From Chitinophagaceae bacterium (lineage in GTDB: Bacteria > Bacteroidota > Bacteroidia > Chitinophagales > Chitinophagaceae), in NCBI GenBank assembly GCA_016720565.1, contig JADKKJ010000012.1:62001-126000 (forward strand): a stretch of 64,000 bases of DNA. Reading direction: 5' to 3'. Positions 34,381 to 44,520 of this stretch are shown one piece after another. Below the pieces are notes generated by a model. The model made no database searches. It was not told the DNA's origin and saw nothing but the letters and a program-made list of their open reading frames with translations. The translations under genes were made by a program, and so were the position numbers. Positions within the stretch are counted from its first letter, which is position 1, and every line of letters starts with the position of its first letter.

Positions 34381-36030
34381 ATGGCTAAATATATTTTTGT
34401 AACCGGCGGCGTTACTTCCTCATTAGGAAAAGGCATCATTGCAGCTTCACTGGCCAAATTACTGCAGGCCCGCGGGCTTCGTGTCACCATTCAGAAATTT
34501 GATCCCTATATAAATGTGGATCCGGGAACCCTTAACCCCTACGAACACGGGGAATGTTTTGTTACCGAAGATGGTGCCGAAACAGATCTTGATCTGGGTC
34601 ACTATGAAAGGTTCCTTAATATTTTTACCACGCAGGCCAATAATGTGACCACGGGTCGCATTTACCAGACTGTAATCAATAAAGAAAGAGAAGGCGCTTA
34701 CCTCGGAAAGACCGTACAGGTCGTACCTCATATCACCGATGAGATCAAAAGAAGGATGCAGTTATTGGGCCAGGGTGGAGAATATGATGTGGTGATCACA
34801 GAGATCGGCGGTACCGTAGGCGATATCGAAAGCCTTCCCTTTGTGGAAGCCGTTCGGCAATTGCAATGGGAACTGCCTGAAGAAGATTCCGTGGTGGTAC
34901 ACCTTACCCTGATCCCTTATCTGAAGGCAGCCAAAGAATTAAAAACAAAGCCTACCCAGCACAGTGTAAAAATGCTGAGCCAGGAAGGCGTGCATCCGGA
35001 TATTATCGTTTGTCGCACCGAAAAACCACTGGGACCAGAACTTCGCAGGAAGATCGCCCTGTTCTGTAATGTAAAACAGGAAGCCGTGATCGAGGCTGCA
35101 GATGCACCAACCATTTATGAAGTGCCTATCCTCATGATGATGGAAGGGCTGGATACCATTGTGCTGAAAAAAATGAACATTACCGGTTACGGAGAACCTG
35201 AAATGACCAAATGGAAAGCCTTCCTTGATAAACTGAAATATCCAAAAGGGAAAGTGAACATCGGTTTGATCGGAAAATATATTGAACTGCAGGATGCCTA
35301 TAAGTCCATCCTGGAATCATTCATACACGCCGGAGCGATGAATGAATGCAAAGTGGAGATCACCAATGTGCACAGTGAATTTATCACGCAGGATAATGTG
35401 AGTGAAAAACTCGCAGGCCTGGATGGATTGCTGGTAGCACCCGGATTCGGACACAGAGGAGTTGAAGGAAAGATCGTGGCCGTGCAATATGCAAGAGAGA
35501 ATGGCCTTCCATTCTTTGGTATCTGCCTGGGTATGCAAATGGCCGTGATCGAATTTGCAAGGAATGTATTAGGACTTACCACAGCGCATTCAACCGAAAT
35601 GGACCCCGATACGAAAGAACCGGTGATCGACCTGATGGAAGAACAGAAAAAAGTGACTGCCAAAGGAGGCACCATGCGCCTGGGCTCTTATCCCTGTACG
35701 CTGAAAACCGGATCACTCGCTGAATCTATTTATGGTGTATCCAGCATTACGGAAAGACATCGCCATCGCTGGGAATTCAATAATAAATACCTGGAGCAAT
35801 TTGAGAAGGCAGGTATGATAGCCAGTGGAAAAAATCCCGGCACCGGACTGGTAGAGATAGTAGAGATCCCTAATCATCCTTTCTTCATCGGTGTACAATA
35901 CCATCCCGAATTAAAAAGCACGGTGGAAAATCCTCAACCGGTGTTTGTACATTTCGTGAAGGCCGCAAAAGCGTACGCCGATAAAAAAATGGAAACAAGG
36001 TCGGCCGTACTTAAAGGAGAAATGATCTAA
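34381..36030 (+). CDS. pyrG: CTP synthase
   Basis: Aminates UTP to CTP with ATP and glutamine. The 549-residue protein has the N-terminal synthetase (FVTGGVTSSLGKGIIAASLA at 6-25, then DPYINVDPGTLNPYEHGE and GGTVGDIESLPF) and the C-terminal class I glutamine amidotransferase with the Cys nucleophile in FFGICLGMQMAVIE and the His-Glu pair in QYHPELKS. Length is typical. Its stop codon overlaps by 4 bp the stop of the convergent hldD gene, so there is no room for a separate terminator between them. Confidence 0.98.
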   Translation: MAKYIFVTGGVTSSLGKGIIAASLAKLLQARGLRVTIQKFDPYINVDPGTLNPYEHGECFVTEDGAETDLDLGHYERFLNIFTTQANNVTTGRIYQTVINKEREGAYLGKTVQVVPHITDEIKRRMQLLGQGGEYDVVITEIGGTVGDIESLPFVEAVRQLQWELPEEDSVVVHLTLIPYLKAAKELKTKPTQHSVKMLSQEGVHPDIIVCRTEKPLGPELRRKIALFCNVKQEAVIEAADAPTIYEVPILMMMEGLDTIVLKKMNITGYGEPEMTKWKAFLDKLKYPKGKVNIGLIGKYIELQDAYKSILESFIHAGAMNECKVEITNVHSEFITQDNVSEKLAGLDGLLVAPGFGHRGVEGKIVAVQYARENGLPFFGICLGMQMAVIEFARNVLGLTTAHSTEMDPDTKEPVIDLMEEQKKVTAKGGTMRLGSYPCTLKTGSLAESIYGVSSITERHRHRWEFNNKYLEQFEKAGMIASGKNPGTGLVEIVEIPNHPFFIGVQYHPELKSTVENPQPVFVHFVKAAKAYADKKMETRSAVLKGEMI

Positions 36031-37031
36031 TAATATTTCTTAGGCTCAAGGAAATTCTTCACGTACTCTTCCACTCCCTGTTCAACAGGAATGAATTCTT
36101 CTGTATAACCTGCTTTACGAAGCTTTCCCATATCGGCCTCTGTGAAGTATTGGTATTTATCCCGGATATCCGCTGGCGTATCAACGAACGAAATATTCAC
36201 GGGTTTTTCCAGCGATCGGAATATCGGGGTCACCAGGTCAACAAAACTCCGGGCCTTACCTGTACCTAAATTATATAGCCCCGATGGGATGGTACCACTT
36301 TCCTGGTTTTCCATCAGCCATAGGCAAACCCTGGCCACATCTTCCACATAAATAAAATCGCGGAGTTGTTCCCCGTCCCGGTAATCCGGGCGATGAGAAC
36401 GGAATAATTTTATAGATCCTGTTTTTTTGATCTGGTTATACCCATGGAATACCATGCTGGCCATCCTGGCCTTATGATATTCATTGGGGCCATATACATT
36501 GAAGAATTTCAGACCGGCCCAGAAAGGAGGTGCTGATCCAATGGCGGATTGCTCCAGGGCCCATTTATCAAATTCATTTTTTGAAACACCATATGGGTTC
36601 AGTGGTACAAGGTCCTGCACCAGCGAATGATCATCGCTGTATCCTCTCTCTCCCCCGCCATAAGTGGCAGCAGAAGAAGCATAGACCAATGGTATTTGCC
36701 GGTTCTTACAAAATGTCCAGATATTTTTTGAATAGTCTACATTCAGCCGCTGGTGCACCGCATAATCAAATTCCGTGGTGTCTGTTCGGGCGCCCAAATG
36801 GAAAACATGATCTATGGGCCTGGCCTCCGGCGAAGCCAGCCACTCAAAGAGTTCTTCCCTTTCCACTTTTTCCACGAATTGTTTTTCGTCGAAATTGAAC
36901 CATTTATCTTCTTCGCTGAAATCATCTGCAATGATGATATTCCTGTAACCATTATTGTTGAGGTAACCGAGCAGGTAGCTGCCGATAAAACCGGCGGCCC
37001 CTGTTAGCAGAATACTTTTTTCTTTATTCAT
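36027..37031 (-). CDS. hldD: ADP-L-glycero-D-manno-heptose 6-epimerase
   Basis: Epimerises ADP-heptose for lipopolysaccharide core synthesis. The 334-residue short-chain dehydrogenase fold has the NAD(P) loop LTGAAGFIGSYLLGYLNN (9-26), ASSAATYGGGERGYSD, the catalytic NPYGVSKNEFD (Tyr and Lys), FNVYGPNEYHKARMASM and LNLGTGKARSF. It is coupled to the upstream purL gene by a shared base at 37031. Pairing with purL is likely only positional. Confidence 0.9.
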   Translation of the reverse strand: MNKEKSILLTGAAGFIGSYLLGYLNNNGYRNIIIADDFSEEDKWFNFDEKQFVEKVEREELFEWLASPEARPIDHVFHLGARTDTTEFDYAVHQRLNVDYSKNIWTFCKNRQIPLVYASSAATYGGGERGYSDDHSLVQDLVPLNPYGVSKNEFDKWALEQSAIGSAPPFWAGLKFFNVYGPNEYHKARMASMVFHGYNQIKKTGSIKLFRSHRPDYRDGEQLRDFIYVEDVARVCLWLMENQESGTIPSGLYNLGTGKARSFVDLVTPIFRSLEKPVNISFVDTPADIRDKYQYFTEADMGKLRKAGYTEEFIPVEQGVEEYVKNFLEPKKYY

Positions 37032-39265
37032 CAGATCGAACTTAATGCTGAGCCAGCTTCTTCCCTGGCAAGGTATTTTTCAATTGCCGTATCGTACAGG
37101 TCTTTCCAGTCTTCCACCCTTCCCCAATCCATACCATCCACTTCAATGCTGCCATCGGTCACCACACCCAGTTCTTCCCAGGCATGTCCTTTCAGCAATT
37201 CTTCCACTTCTTTCAGGTCTTTTCTTTTTATCGAGATCAGGATCCGGCTTTGCTTTTCTCCAAACCATTGGGCGTCTTTCCGGATATTAACATTATTAGC
37301 TACGACATCAAATCCTAATCCTCGGGGAAAGGCTGATTCCAGCAATGCAACAAACAGGCCACCTTCACTAATATCATGGGCAGATCGAATCAATTTTTTC
37401 CGGATCAGCAGGCTCAATTTCTGTTGCAGGTCCAGTTCTTCTTCCAGGTCAAACAAAGGTGCAGGCGATTGCTCCACCCCGCAGCAATGCGCCAGGTATT
37501 GGGAAGAATTAATATCATCTCCGGAACTGCCCAGCAAAAGCAACAGGTCTCCTTCTTCCTTCAGGTCAAGCGTCATCTTATCATTGATGTCCTCCAGCAA
37601 TCCTACCATGCCGATCGTAGGTGTTGGAAAAACAGGGCCATCCGGATTCTGGTTATAGAAACTTACATTACCACCGGTAACAGGTGTATTAAAACGACGG
37701 CAGGCTTCACCCATACCATTAATGGCATGCACGAACTGGTAGTAAACTTCAGGGTCATACGGATTTCCAAAATTCAGGCAATTCGTCACCCCTAATGGTT
37801 CCCCGCCGGTACAAACAATATTCCTTGCCGCTTCGCTAACTGCCATCATGGTGCCTTTATAGGGGTCAGCATAAACATAACGGCTGTTGCAATCCGTGGT
37901 GATGGCAATGGCTTTTTTACTTCCTTTTACCAGCACCAATGCCGCATCTGTTGGTTCATTGGTGGAAGTGTTCACCGTACCTACCATGCTATCATACTGG
38001 TTATATATCCAACGCTTGCTGGCGATGGAAGGCAACTGAACGATCTTTTCTGCCATGGCTTTTAGGTCATCTGGAACGGCCACAGTTGCAGGGTCAAATG
38101 AGCGCACAGCGGAAAAATAACCGGGCTCGTGATATTCTCTTTCGTATTGGGGAGCGCCTCCGCCTAATACCAGTTCATGGGCAGGAATGCTTGCTTCTAA
38201 TTCACCATGCATGTAAAAATTAAGAATGCCATCATCGGTCACTTCACCAATCACCGAACAGGGCAGGTCCCACTTAGCAAATACGCTGGTCACTTCTTCT
38301 TCTCTTCCTTTTTCCGCCACCAGCAACATACGCTCCTGGCTTTCACTTAATAAAAGTTCCCAGGCTTTCATGGATCGCTGTCGGGTTGGCACCTTATCCA
38401 GGTCAATACGCATACCTACTTCTCCTTTTGCGCTCATCTCCGCTGTAGAACATATGATACCAGCGGCACCCATATCCTGCATGCCTACGATTGCTCCTGT
38501 TTTTATTACTTCAAGACAGGCCTCCAATAATTTTTTCTCCTGAAATGGGTCCCCTACCTGTACAGCCGGCAGGTCCTGGGCACTTTCAGCCGTGATATCG
38601 GCAGAGGCGAAAGAAGCGCCGCCAATACCATCTTTTCCTGTGGCGCTGCCTACAAACATTACCGGATTTCCTTTACCTAACGCAGTGGCAGAAACAGTTT
38701 CTCCCGCACGCACGATCCCCACACTCATCGCATTTACCAATGGATTGGTATGGTAACAATGATCAAAATAGATCTCGCCTCCTACCGTTGGTACGCCAAA
38801 ACAATTTCCATAATGTCCTATTCCATGCACCACACCCGATAAAAGATGTTGCGTTTTATCCTCATCAAGATCCCCGAAGCGCAAAGAATTCAGCGCGGCG
38901 ATCGGACGGGCCCCCATGGTGAATATATCCCGGTGAATGCCCCCAACCCCGGTAGCTGCTCCCTGGAAGGGCTCAATAGCAGAGGGATGATTATGCGATT
39001 CGATCTTAAATACCAATCCCCAACCATCACCAATGTCCATCAGTCCCGCGTTTTCTTCACCGGCCTTCACCAGCATGCGACCACCTTCCCTCGGAAGTGT
39101 TTTCAGCCATTTAATGGAATTTTTATAACTGCAATGCTCGCTCCACATACCCGAAAAAGCACATAGCTCTGTAAAATTCGGAACGCGACCCAGTTTCATT
39201 TTTATCAGTTCAAATTCATCTTCCGTAAGGCGCAATTGCGCCGCTGTTTTTGCAGTGATCTCCAT
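37031..39265 (-). CDS. purL: Phosphoribosylformylglycinamidine synthase subunit PurL
   Basis: Fourth step of purine synthesis: converts FGAR to FGAM using ATP and ammonia. The 744-residue protein is the small PurL form, which needs separate PurQ (glutaminase) and PurS subunits; neither is in this window. WSEHCSYKNSIKWL, IESHNHPSAIEPFQGAATGV, VNAMSVGIVRAGE, the nucleotide site MQDMGAAGI and a second domain with TNCLNFGNPYDPEVYYQFVH and AHDISEGGL are diagnostic. It is separated from the divergent gene at 39399 by 133 bp with no recognisable purine riboswitch. Confidence 0.96.
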   Translation of the reverse strand: MEITAKTAAQLRLTEDEFELIKMKLGRVPNFTELCAFSGMWSEHCSYKNSIKWLKTLPREGGRMLVKAGEENAGLMDIGDGWGLVFKIESHNHPSAIEPFQGAATGVGGIHRDIFTMGARPIAALNSLRFGDLDEDKTQHLLSGVVHGIGHYGNCFGVPTVGGEIYFDHCYHTNPLVNAMSVGIVRAGETVSATALGKGNPVMFVGSATGKDGIGGASFASADITAESAQDLPAVQVGDPFQEKKLLEACLEVIKTGAIVGMQDMGAAGIICSTAEMSAKGEVGMRIDLDKVPTRQRSMKAWELLLSESQERMLLVAEKGREEEVTSVFAKWDLPCSVIGEVTDDGILNFYMHGELEASIPAHELVLGGGAPQYEREYHEPGYFSAVRSFDPATVAVPDDLKAMAEKIVQLPSIASKRWIYNQYDSMVGTVNTSTNEPTDAALVLVKGSKKAIAITTDCNSRYVYADPYKGTMMAVSEAARNIVCTGGEPLGVTNCLNFGNPYDPEVYYQFVHAINGMGEACRRFNTPVTGGNVSFYNQNPDGPVFPTPTIGMVGLLEDINDKMTLDLKEEGDLLLLLGSSGDDINSSQYLAHCCGVEQSPAPLFDLEEELDLQQKLSLLIRKKLIRSAHDISEGGLFVALLESAFPRGLGFDVVANNVNIRKDAQWFGEKQSRILISIKRKDLKEVEELLKGHAWEELGVVTDGSIEVDGMDWGRVEDWKDLYDTAIEKYLAREEAGSALSSI

Positions 39266-39398
39266 GCTGCAAAACTAATTGAATATGGAACACCGATTAC
39301 AGAACCTGCTCAACGGAAATTCAGAACATTTCCCCATAAACCGGCAAACAGCAATTCAGCTCTGTATATTTTAAGTATTTTGCGGCCAAACCCCAGTA

Positions 39399-40688
39399 TT
39401 GAAAGAATACCCATTGTTCATCCTTTACCTGGTTGCATTTTCGTGGCTGGTCACCCGCATCCGTTTTTTTTCCAGTTCCGACCTTTCAAGACCTCAGCTG
39501 GTCATTCTTTTTTTATTAAAAGTGATGGCGGGCATTTTCTATGGTTGGATAGGGGTATACTATGGGGGATTGGCCCAGATGCAGGATACCTGGAGTTTTC
39601 ATGCCGGAAGTATCCAGGAATATCATCTCCTTTTTACCCACCCGGGAGAATATTTCACTAATTTATTTCACAACCCCTATGATAAGGGGATGGAGAAATT
39701 CTTTGGCGCTAATGATTCCTACTGGAATGACCTGAAGGGGAATGTACTGATCAAACTGTTTTCCCTGTTCAATATTTTCAGTTTCGGCTATTATTATGTG
39801 AATGTGATCTTTTATTCTTTCATCTCCCTGTTCGGTGCAGTAGCAATTTATAAAGTAATGGATCATGCCTTCCCCGGAAGAAAACTCGTGATCCTGCTAT
39901 CTACTTTTCTGCTGCCTTCTTTTCTTTACTGGTCAAGCGGCTTACATAAAGAAGGATTGATATTCACCGGTATCAGCCTGGTGATCTATAGTATTTATTT
40001 CAGCCAGCTGGATAGAAGGATCACGTGGAAAAGGGTCCTGATGCTGTTCATCGGGTTGGTCATCCTGCTGGCCATCCGTAATTTTTTGCTGGTCATTATA
40101 ATACCGGCCCTTATCGCCTGGACGCTGGCCTTTTTCTGGCCTAAAAAAAGCCTCGCCATATTCGCAGGGGTATACCTGGTGTTTGGCATTTTTTTCTTTA
40201 CCGCCCGCTACCTGGTTCCCTCACTTGATTTTCCACAGGCCGTAGTGGAAAAACAACAGGCCTTTCTAAAGCTGCAAGGTGGTAACAGTAGTTTACCTAT
40301 TACACAACTGGATCCAACAGCCATCAGTTTTATCAGGAATTCACCTGAAGCACTCAATCTCTCATCTATCAGGCCTTATCCAAGTGATGTGAAGCATATA
40401 CTTTCATTAGCTGCTGCCATTGAGATCGATGGTATTCTTATCCTTTTCCTGCTATTCCTGCTGCTACACCGCGGACCCTGGCGGTCGCCAAACAACCTGG
40501 TCTATTTCTGCCTGTTCTTTTCCTTCTCGGTTTTAATGGCCATTGGCTTCAGCGTTAATAACCTGGGAGCTATAGTGCGCTACCGAAGTGTGGTTCTTCC
40601 ATTACTTATTATACCCATGGCCGCCTCCCTGGATTGGAAACGTTTGGGTAGGGTTTTTGGTGATATTAAAAATAATAATAATGTATAG
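39399..40688 (+). CDS. Polytopic membrane protein of unknown function
   Basis: I do not recognise this 429-residue protein beyond its topology. It has about ten hydrophobic helices (for example near 5-20, 34-56, 124-148, 160-180, 213-240, 251-270, 345-362, 370-400). The arrangement, with a long soluble loop at 70-115 (YFTNLFHNPYDKGMEKFFGA) and another at 275-335, resembles polysaccharide polymerases or glycosyltransferase-like membrane proteins, but no Wzy or GT39 signature is visible. The start is TTG, the only one that keeps the first helix. A hairpin at 40687-40714 overlaps the stop region. Its promoter is not clear. Confidence 0.65.
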   Translation: MKEYPLFILYLVAFSWLVTRIRFFSSSDLSRPQLVILFLLKVMAGIFYGWIGVYYGGLAQMQDTWSFHAGSIQEYHLLFTHPGEYFTNLFHNPYDKGMEKFFGANDSYWNDLKGNVLIKLFSLFNIFSFGYYYVNVIFYSFISLFGAVAIYKVMDHAFPGRKLVILLSTFLLPSFLYWSSGLHKEGLIFTGISLVIYSIYFSQLDRRITWKRVLMLFIGLVILLAIRNFLLVIIIPALIAWTLAFFWPKKSLAIFAGVYLVFGIFFFTARYLVPSLDFPQAVVEKQQAFLKLQGGNSSLPITQLDPTAISFIRNSPEALNLSSIRPYPSDVKHILSLAAAIEIDGILILFLLFLLLHRGPWRSPNNLVYFCLFFSFSVLMAIGFSVNNLGAIVRYRSVVLPLLIIPMAASLDWKRLGRVFGDIKNNNNV

Positions 40689-40714
40689 TTTTTAAGGCCA
40701 TCGGCCTAAAAACT
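40687..40714 (+). terminator. Hairpin at the end of the membrane-protein gene
   Basis: AGTTTTTA plus GGCC (40687-40699, with one bulged A) pairs with GGCCTAAAAACT (40703-40714). The long A/T arms make it bidirectional in form, but no clean T run follows, so termination strength is unsure. Confidence 0.5.
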
Positions 40715-40833
40715 GCGGCAATAATTCAATAGAATTAATTTTTTTGCCTATTTGTCCCCATTTTTTGCAGGTTAACCGTTTAAAAAATGGTTTTTCATAG
40801 CAAATTCATTTGCTTTGCAAAAAATAACTTCTC

Positions 40834-43023
40834 ATGTCTTTACGATTTAACGCCATCGAAAATCTCTCTTCGCAGTCGTTGCCCAGAACAGAGGCGACCC
40901 CCAAGATCACCGCGATCTTTAATAGTAATGTTTTCACGCTTCAGGTGGCCAGGGAATTCCTGAGCGACGAAGCCTATAAAAGCCTTCGCGCTTCTGTCAA
41001 AGCAAGCCAGAAGATCGATCGCTCTATGGCGAACCAAATAGCCAACGGACTTCGTGCATGGGCAGAAAGTAAAGGCGTGACCCATTTCACACACTGGTTT
41101 CAGCCATTGACCGGAACCACTGCGGAAAAACATGACTCGTTTTTTACACTTAAATCGGATGGCACACCCATAGAACAATTTGAAGGGGACGCGCTCGTAC
41201 AGCAGGAACCGGATGCCTCTTCTTTTCCCAGCGGAGGTCTTCGTGCAACATTTGAAGCGCGTGGCTACACCGCCTGGGATCCATCATCCCCCGCTTTCAT
41301 CATGGAGATAGGTGAAGGAAAAACACTTTGCATTCCAACCATCTTTGTTTCCTATACCGGTGAATCACTGGATTATAAAGCTCCTTTACTGAAAGCATTG
41401 GAAGCGCTGAACAAAGCTGCCGTAGATGTTTGTAATTATTTTGACAAGAACATCACCAAAGTGACCCCTACCCTTGGATGGGAACAGGAATATTTCCTGA
41501 TCGATGAATCATTGTTTAATGCAAGGCCCGACCTGATCATGACCGGGCGCACTGTATTCGGGCATAACTCTGCGCGTAACCAGCAGCTGGAAGATCATTA
41601 TTTCGGATCTATCCCTGAAAGATTGTATGCGTTCATGCGCGACTTTGAAAAAGAATCCTATAAACTGGGCATACCTCTTCGTACCCGTCATAATGAGGTA
41701 GCCCCTGCGCAATTCGAATGCGCCCCGATATTTGAAGAAGTAGGTGTGGCCGTTGACCACAACTCACTGCTGATGGATATCATGGACCGCGTCGCTCGCC
41801 GGCATAAACTTCGTGTACTCCTTCATGAAAAACCATTTGCTGGTATCAATGGAAGTGGCAAGCATAATAACTGGAGTATGGCCACCGATACCGGAGTGAA
41901 TTTGCTGGCTCCCGGTAAAACGCCAAAGACCAACCTCATGTTCCTTGCCTTCTTCGTAAATACGATCAAGGCTGTACATGATTATGCAGACCTGATGCGG
42001 GCATCGATCGCATCCGCACAGAATGACCATCGTTTAGGTGCTAATGAAGCGCCTCCTGCCATTATCTCTGTTTTCATTGGAGAATACCTGACCAAAGTAT
42101 TAAATGAGATCAAAGAAAGGGTGACCAAGAAAATGGACGAGGCCGATGAAAGCCTGCTGAAGATCGAGATCCATAAAAGCATACCGGAATTACTACTGGA
42201 TAATACCGATCGTAACCGTACCTCTCCATTTGCATTTACCGGAAACAAATTTGAGTTTCGCGCCGTAGGATCTTCTGCCAACTGTGCCAATGCAATGACC
42301 GTCCTAAATACCATCATGGCGCAAACGCTGAAGAATTTCAGGAAAGATGTGGATGCCCTGATCGAAAAAGGCGAGAAAAAAGAGATCGCTATCATGCATA
42401 CGATCCGTGAGTATATCGTAGCCAGTGAAAAAGTATTATTTGAAGGAGATGGATACAGCGAAGCCTGGGAAAAAGAAGCAGAAAAAAGAGGCCTTCCTAA
42501 TGTGAAGACCACCCCACTGGCCCTGGATGCAATGGTAACCGAAAAGGCAAAAGATCTTTTCCATAATAACCATGTCTATATTCATTCAGAGCTGGAAGCG
42601 CGCCATGAGATCGAACTGGAAAAATATATCAAAAAGGTGCAGATCGAAAGCCGCATCATGGGAGAACTGGCCACCAGCCATATCCTTCCGGCAGCGATCC
42701 GTTACCAGAATCTCCTGGCAAATAATATCAAAGGATTAAAAGATGCAGGGCTTTCTGAGGCCTCTTACCAGCACCAGAAAACCATACTTGAAGAGATCTC
42801 TGTTCATATCAATAAAACCAGTGAACTGGTTGAAAAAATGATCGAGGCCCGCAAGATCTGCAACAACATGACCCATACCCGAACCAAGGCCATTGGTTAC
42901 CAGAGCCAGGTAAAAGATGGTTTCTTCGATGAACTCCGTTATCATGTAGATAAACTGGAATTACTGGTAGATGATAAGGAATGGTATCTGCCGAAGTACA
43001 GGGAAATGCTTTTTCTCAGATAG
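40834..43023 (+). CDS. glnN: Glutamine synthetase type III
   Basis: ATP-dependent condensation of glutamate and ammonia. The 729-residue length and sequence are those of GSIII, a dodecamer common in Bacteroidota and cyanobacteria and unlike GSI or GSII. The metal-binding motif GWEQEYFLIDE, FGSIPERLYAFMRDFEKE, RHNEVAPAQFE, the HNNWSM segment (residues of the glutamate site) and the NRTSPFAFTGNKFEFRAVG ATP segment are all visible. The N-terminal 100 residues and the long C-terminal helical part (530-729) are GSIII-specific. The stop codon (TAG) is followed directly by the GTTGAG repeat arms. Confidence 0.97.
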   Translation: MSLRFNAIENLSSQSLPRTEATPKITAIFNSNVFTLQVAREFLSDEAYKSLRASVKASQKIDRSMANQIANGLRAWAESKGVTHFTHWFQPLTGTTAEKHDSFFTLKSDGTPIEQFEGDALVQQEPDASSFPSGGLRATFEARGYTAWDPSSPAFIMEIGEGKTLCIPTIFVSYTGESLDYKAPLLKALEALNKAAVDVCNYFDKNITKVTPTLGWEQEYFLIDESLFNARPDLIMTGRTVFGHNSARNQQLEDHYFGSIPERLYAFMRDFEKESYKLGIPLRTRHNEVAPAQFECAPIFEEVGVAVDHNSLLMDIMDRVARRHKLRVLLHEKPFAGINGSGKHNNWSMATDTGVNLLAPGKTPKTNLMFLAFFVNTIKAVHDYADLMRASIASAQNDHRLGANEAPPAIISVFIGEYLTKVLNEIKERVTKKMDEADESLLKIEIHKSIPELLLDNTDRNRTSPFAFTGNKFEFRAVGSSANCANAMTVLNTIMAQTLKNFRKDVDALIEKGEKKEIAIMHTIREYIVASEKVLFEGDGYSEAWEKEAEKRGLPNVKTTPLALDAMVTEKAKDLFHNNHVYIHSELEARHEIELEKYIKKVQIESRIMGELATSHILPAAIRYQNLLANNIKGLKDAGLSEASYQHQKTILEEISVHINKTSELVEKMIEARKICNNMTHTRTKAIGYQSQVKDGFFDELRYHVDKLELLVDDKEWYLPKYREMLFLR

Positions 43024-43147
43024 GTTGAGAGGTTGAGGGCCTGGGGCTTTGTTGAGATACGCTAAAAGAAAAAGGGTCGTTTTTTAAAACGACCCTTTTT
43101 CTTTTAGCTCTGTATTTCTCAACCTCTCAACAGCTCAACCCCTCAAC
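43023..43147. repeat. Intergenic inverted octamer array (GTTGAGNN) around a terminator
   Basis: Left arm (43023-43060) begins with GTTGAGAG and GTTGAGGG and later GTTGAGAT. Right arm (43113-43147) has the inverted units TCTCAAC, CTCTCAAC, AGCTCAAC and CCCTCAAC. The arms enclose the 23-bp terminator stem at 43061-43108, so the whole region could fold as one extended hairpin. It joins the 3' ends of glnN and accC. Confidence 0.8.
43061..43108. terminator. 23-bp bidirectional terminator between glnN and accC
   Basis: A perfect 23-bp inverted repeat starts GCTAAAAGAAAAAGGGTCG and ends with its complement, with only a 2-base centre. A/T tracts flank both sides of the GGGTCG/CGACCC core, so it can terminate glnN (plus) and accC (minus). 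Confidence 0.9.
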
Positions 43148-43148
43148 T

Positions 43149-44486
43149 TTACTTCATACTAAATCCTTCCAAAAACTTCGTATTAAAATCTCCACTGCGG
43201 AATCTTTCATCCTGCATCAGCTGGAGATGGAATGGTATCGTCGTTTTTACTCCTTCGATCACGTATTCGCTTAGGGCACGGTACATGGTCTGTATGGCTT
43301 CCTGCCTGGTCTGCGCAACAGTGATCAGTTTCCCGATCATGGAGTCATAATATGGCGGGATAACATAACCCGCGTATACATGGCTATCCACTCTTACGCC
43401 ATGGCCACCTGGCTGATGAAGTACCGTGATCCTTCCGGGTGAAGGGCGAAAATCATTATAAGGATCTTCCGCATTGATGCGGCATTCAATAGCATGGTTC
43501 TGCGGGATATAATCTTTACCGGAGATCCGCTCTCCCATGGCGATCTTTATTTGCTCCTTGATCAGGTCGAAGTTGATCACCTCCTCAGTTACGCAATGCT
43601 CCACCTGTATTCGCGTATTCATTTCCATGAAATAGAAATTGCGGTGCTTATCTACCAGGAACTCAATGGTACCTACGCTTTCATAATTAATGGCCGATGC
43701 CGCTTTTTTTGCAGCCTCACCCATTTTCATACGAAGTTCATCGGTCATAAAAGGCGAAGGTGATTCTTCTACCAGTTTCTGGTGACGGCGCTGTATGGAA
43801 CAATCTCTTTCACTGAGATGGCAGATGGTACCGTATTGGTCGCCGGCTACCTGAATCTCAATATGTCTTGGCTCTTCCACGAATTTCTCCATGTAGATGC
43901 CATCATTTTTAAATGCTGCAGCGGCCTCTTGCCTGGCGGTATCATAGGCTTTTTGCAATTCTGATTCTTCCCACACGATCCGCATTCCCTTTCCACCACC
44001 ACCGGCAGTAGCTTTCAGGATAACAGGATAGCCCATTTCTTTGGCCAGTCCTTTTGCTTCATCCACACTTTGCAATAATCCTTTTCCACCCGGAACAACC
44101 GGTACACCCGCTTTTATCATCGTTTCTTTCGCAGTGATCTTATCGCCCATGGCGTTGATCATATCCGGTGTGGGACCGATGAATTTAATGCCATGGTCGT
44201 TACATATCTGTGAGAACTTCGCGTTCTCGGCAAGAAAACCATAACCCGGGTGCACGGCATCCGCATTGGTGATCTCAGCGGCTGCCATGATGTGTGGAAT
44301 ATTGAGATAGGAATCCACACCGGCGGGTTTACCAATGCAAACCGCTTCGTCTGCGAATTTCACATGCAGGCTGTCACGATCGGCCGTTGAATAAACGGCC
44401 ACTGTTTTTATTCCCATTTCGCGGCAGGTACGGATGACCCTCAGGGCGATCTCACCCCTGTTCGCGATCAATACTTTTTTGAACAT
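43149..44486 (-). CDS. accC: Acetyl-CoA carboxylase biotin carboxylase subunit
   Basis: Carboxylates biotin on AccB using ATP and bicarbonate, the first half of malonyl-CoA formation. The 445-residue ATP-grasp protein starts KKVLIANRGEIALRVIRTCR and carries HPGYGFLAENAKF, the glycine loop KATAGGGGKGMR (about 158-169), EKFVEEPRHIEIQ and MNTRIQVEHCVTE with the catalytic Arg and metal-binding Glu. The C-terminal GYVIPPYYDSMIGKLI is complete. It lies 34 bp after accB, both reading left, as in most bacteria. Confidence 0.97.
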   Translation of the reverse strand: MFKKVLIANRGEIALRVIRTCREMGIKTVAVYSTADRDSLHVKFADEAVCIGKPAGVDSYLNIPHIMAAAEITNADAVHPGYGFLAENAKFSQICNDHGIKFIGPTPDMINAMGDKITAKETMIKAGVPVVPGGKGLLQSVDEAKGLAKEMGYPVILKATAGGGGKGMRIVWEESELQKAYDTARQEAAAAFKNDGIYMEKFVEEPRHIEIQVAGDQYGTICHLSERDCSIQRRHQKLVEESPSPFMTDELRMKMGEAAKKAASAINYESVGTIEFLVDKHRNFYFMEMNTRIQVEHCVTEEVINFDLIKEQIKIAMGERISGKDYIPQNHAIECRINAEDPYNDFRPSPGRITVLHQPGGHGVRVDSHVYAGYVIPPYYDSMIGKLITVAQTRQEAIQTMYRALSEYVIEGVKTTIPFHLQLMQDERFRSGDFNTKFLEGFSMK

Positions 44487-44520
44487 TGATTTCAGTTGGT
44501 TTTAGTAAGGGATTGTTCCG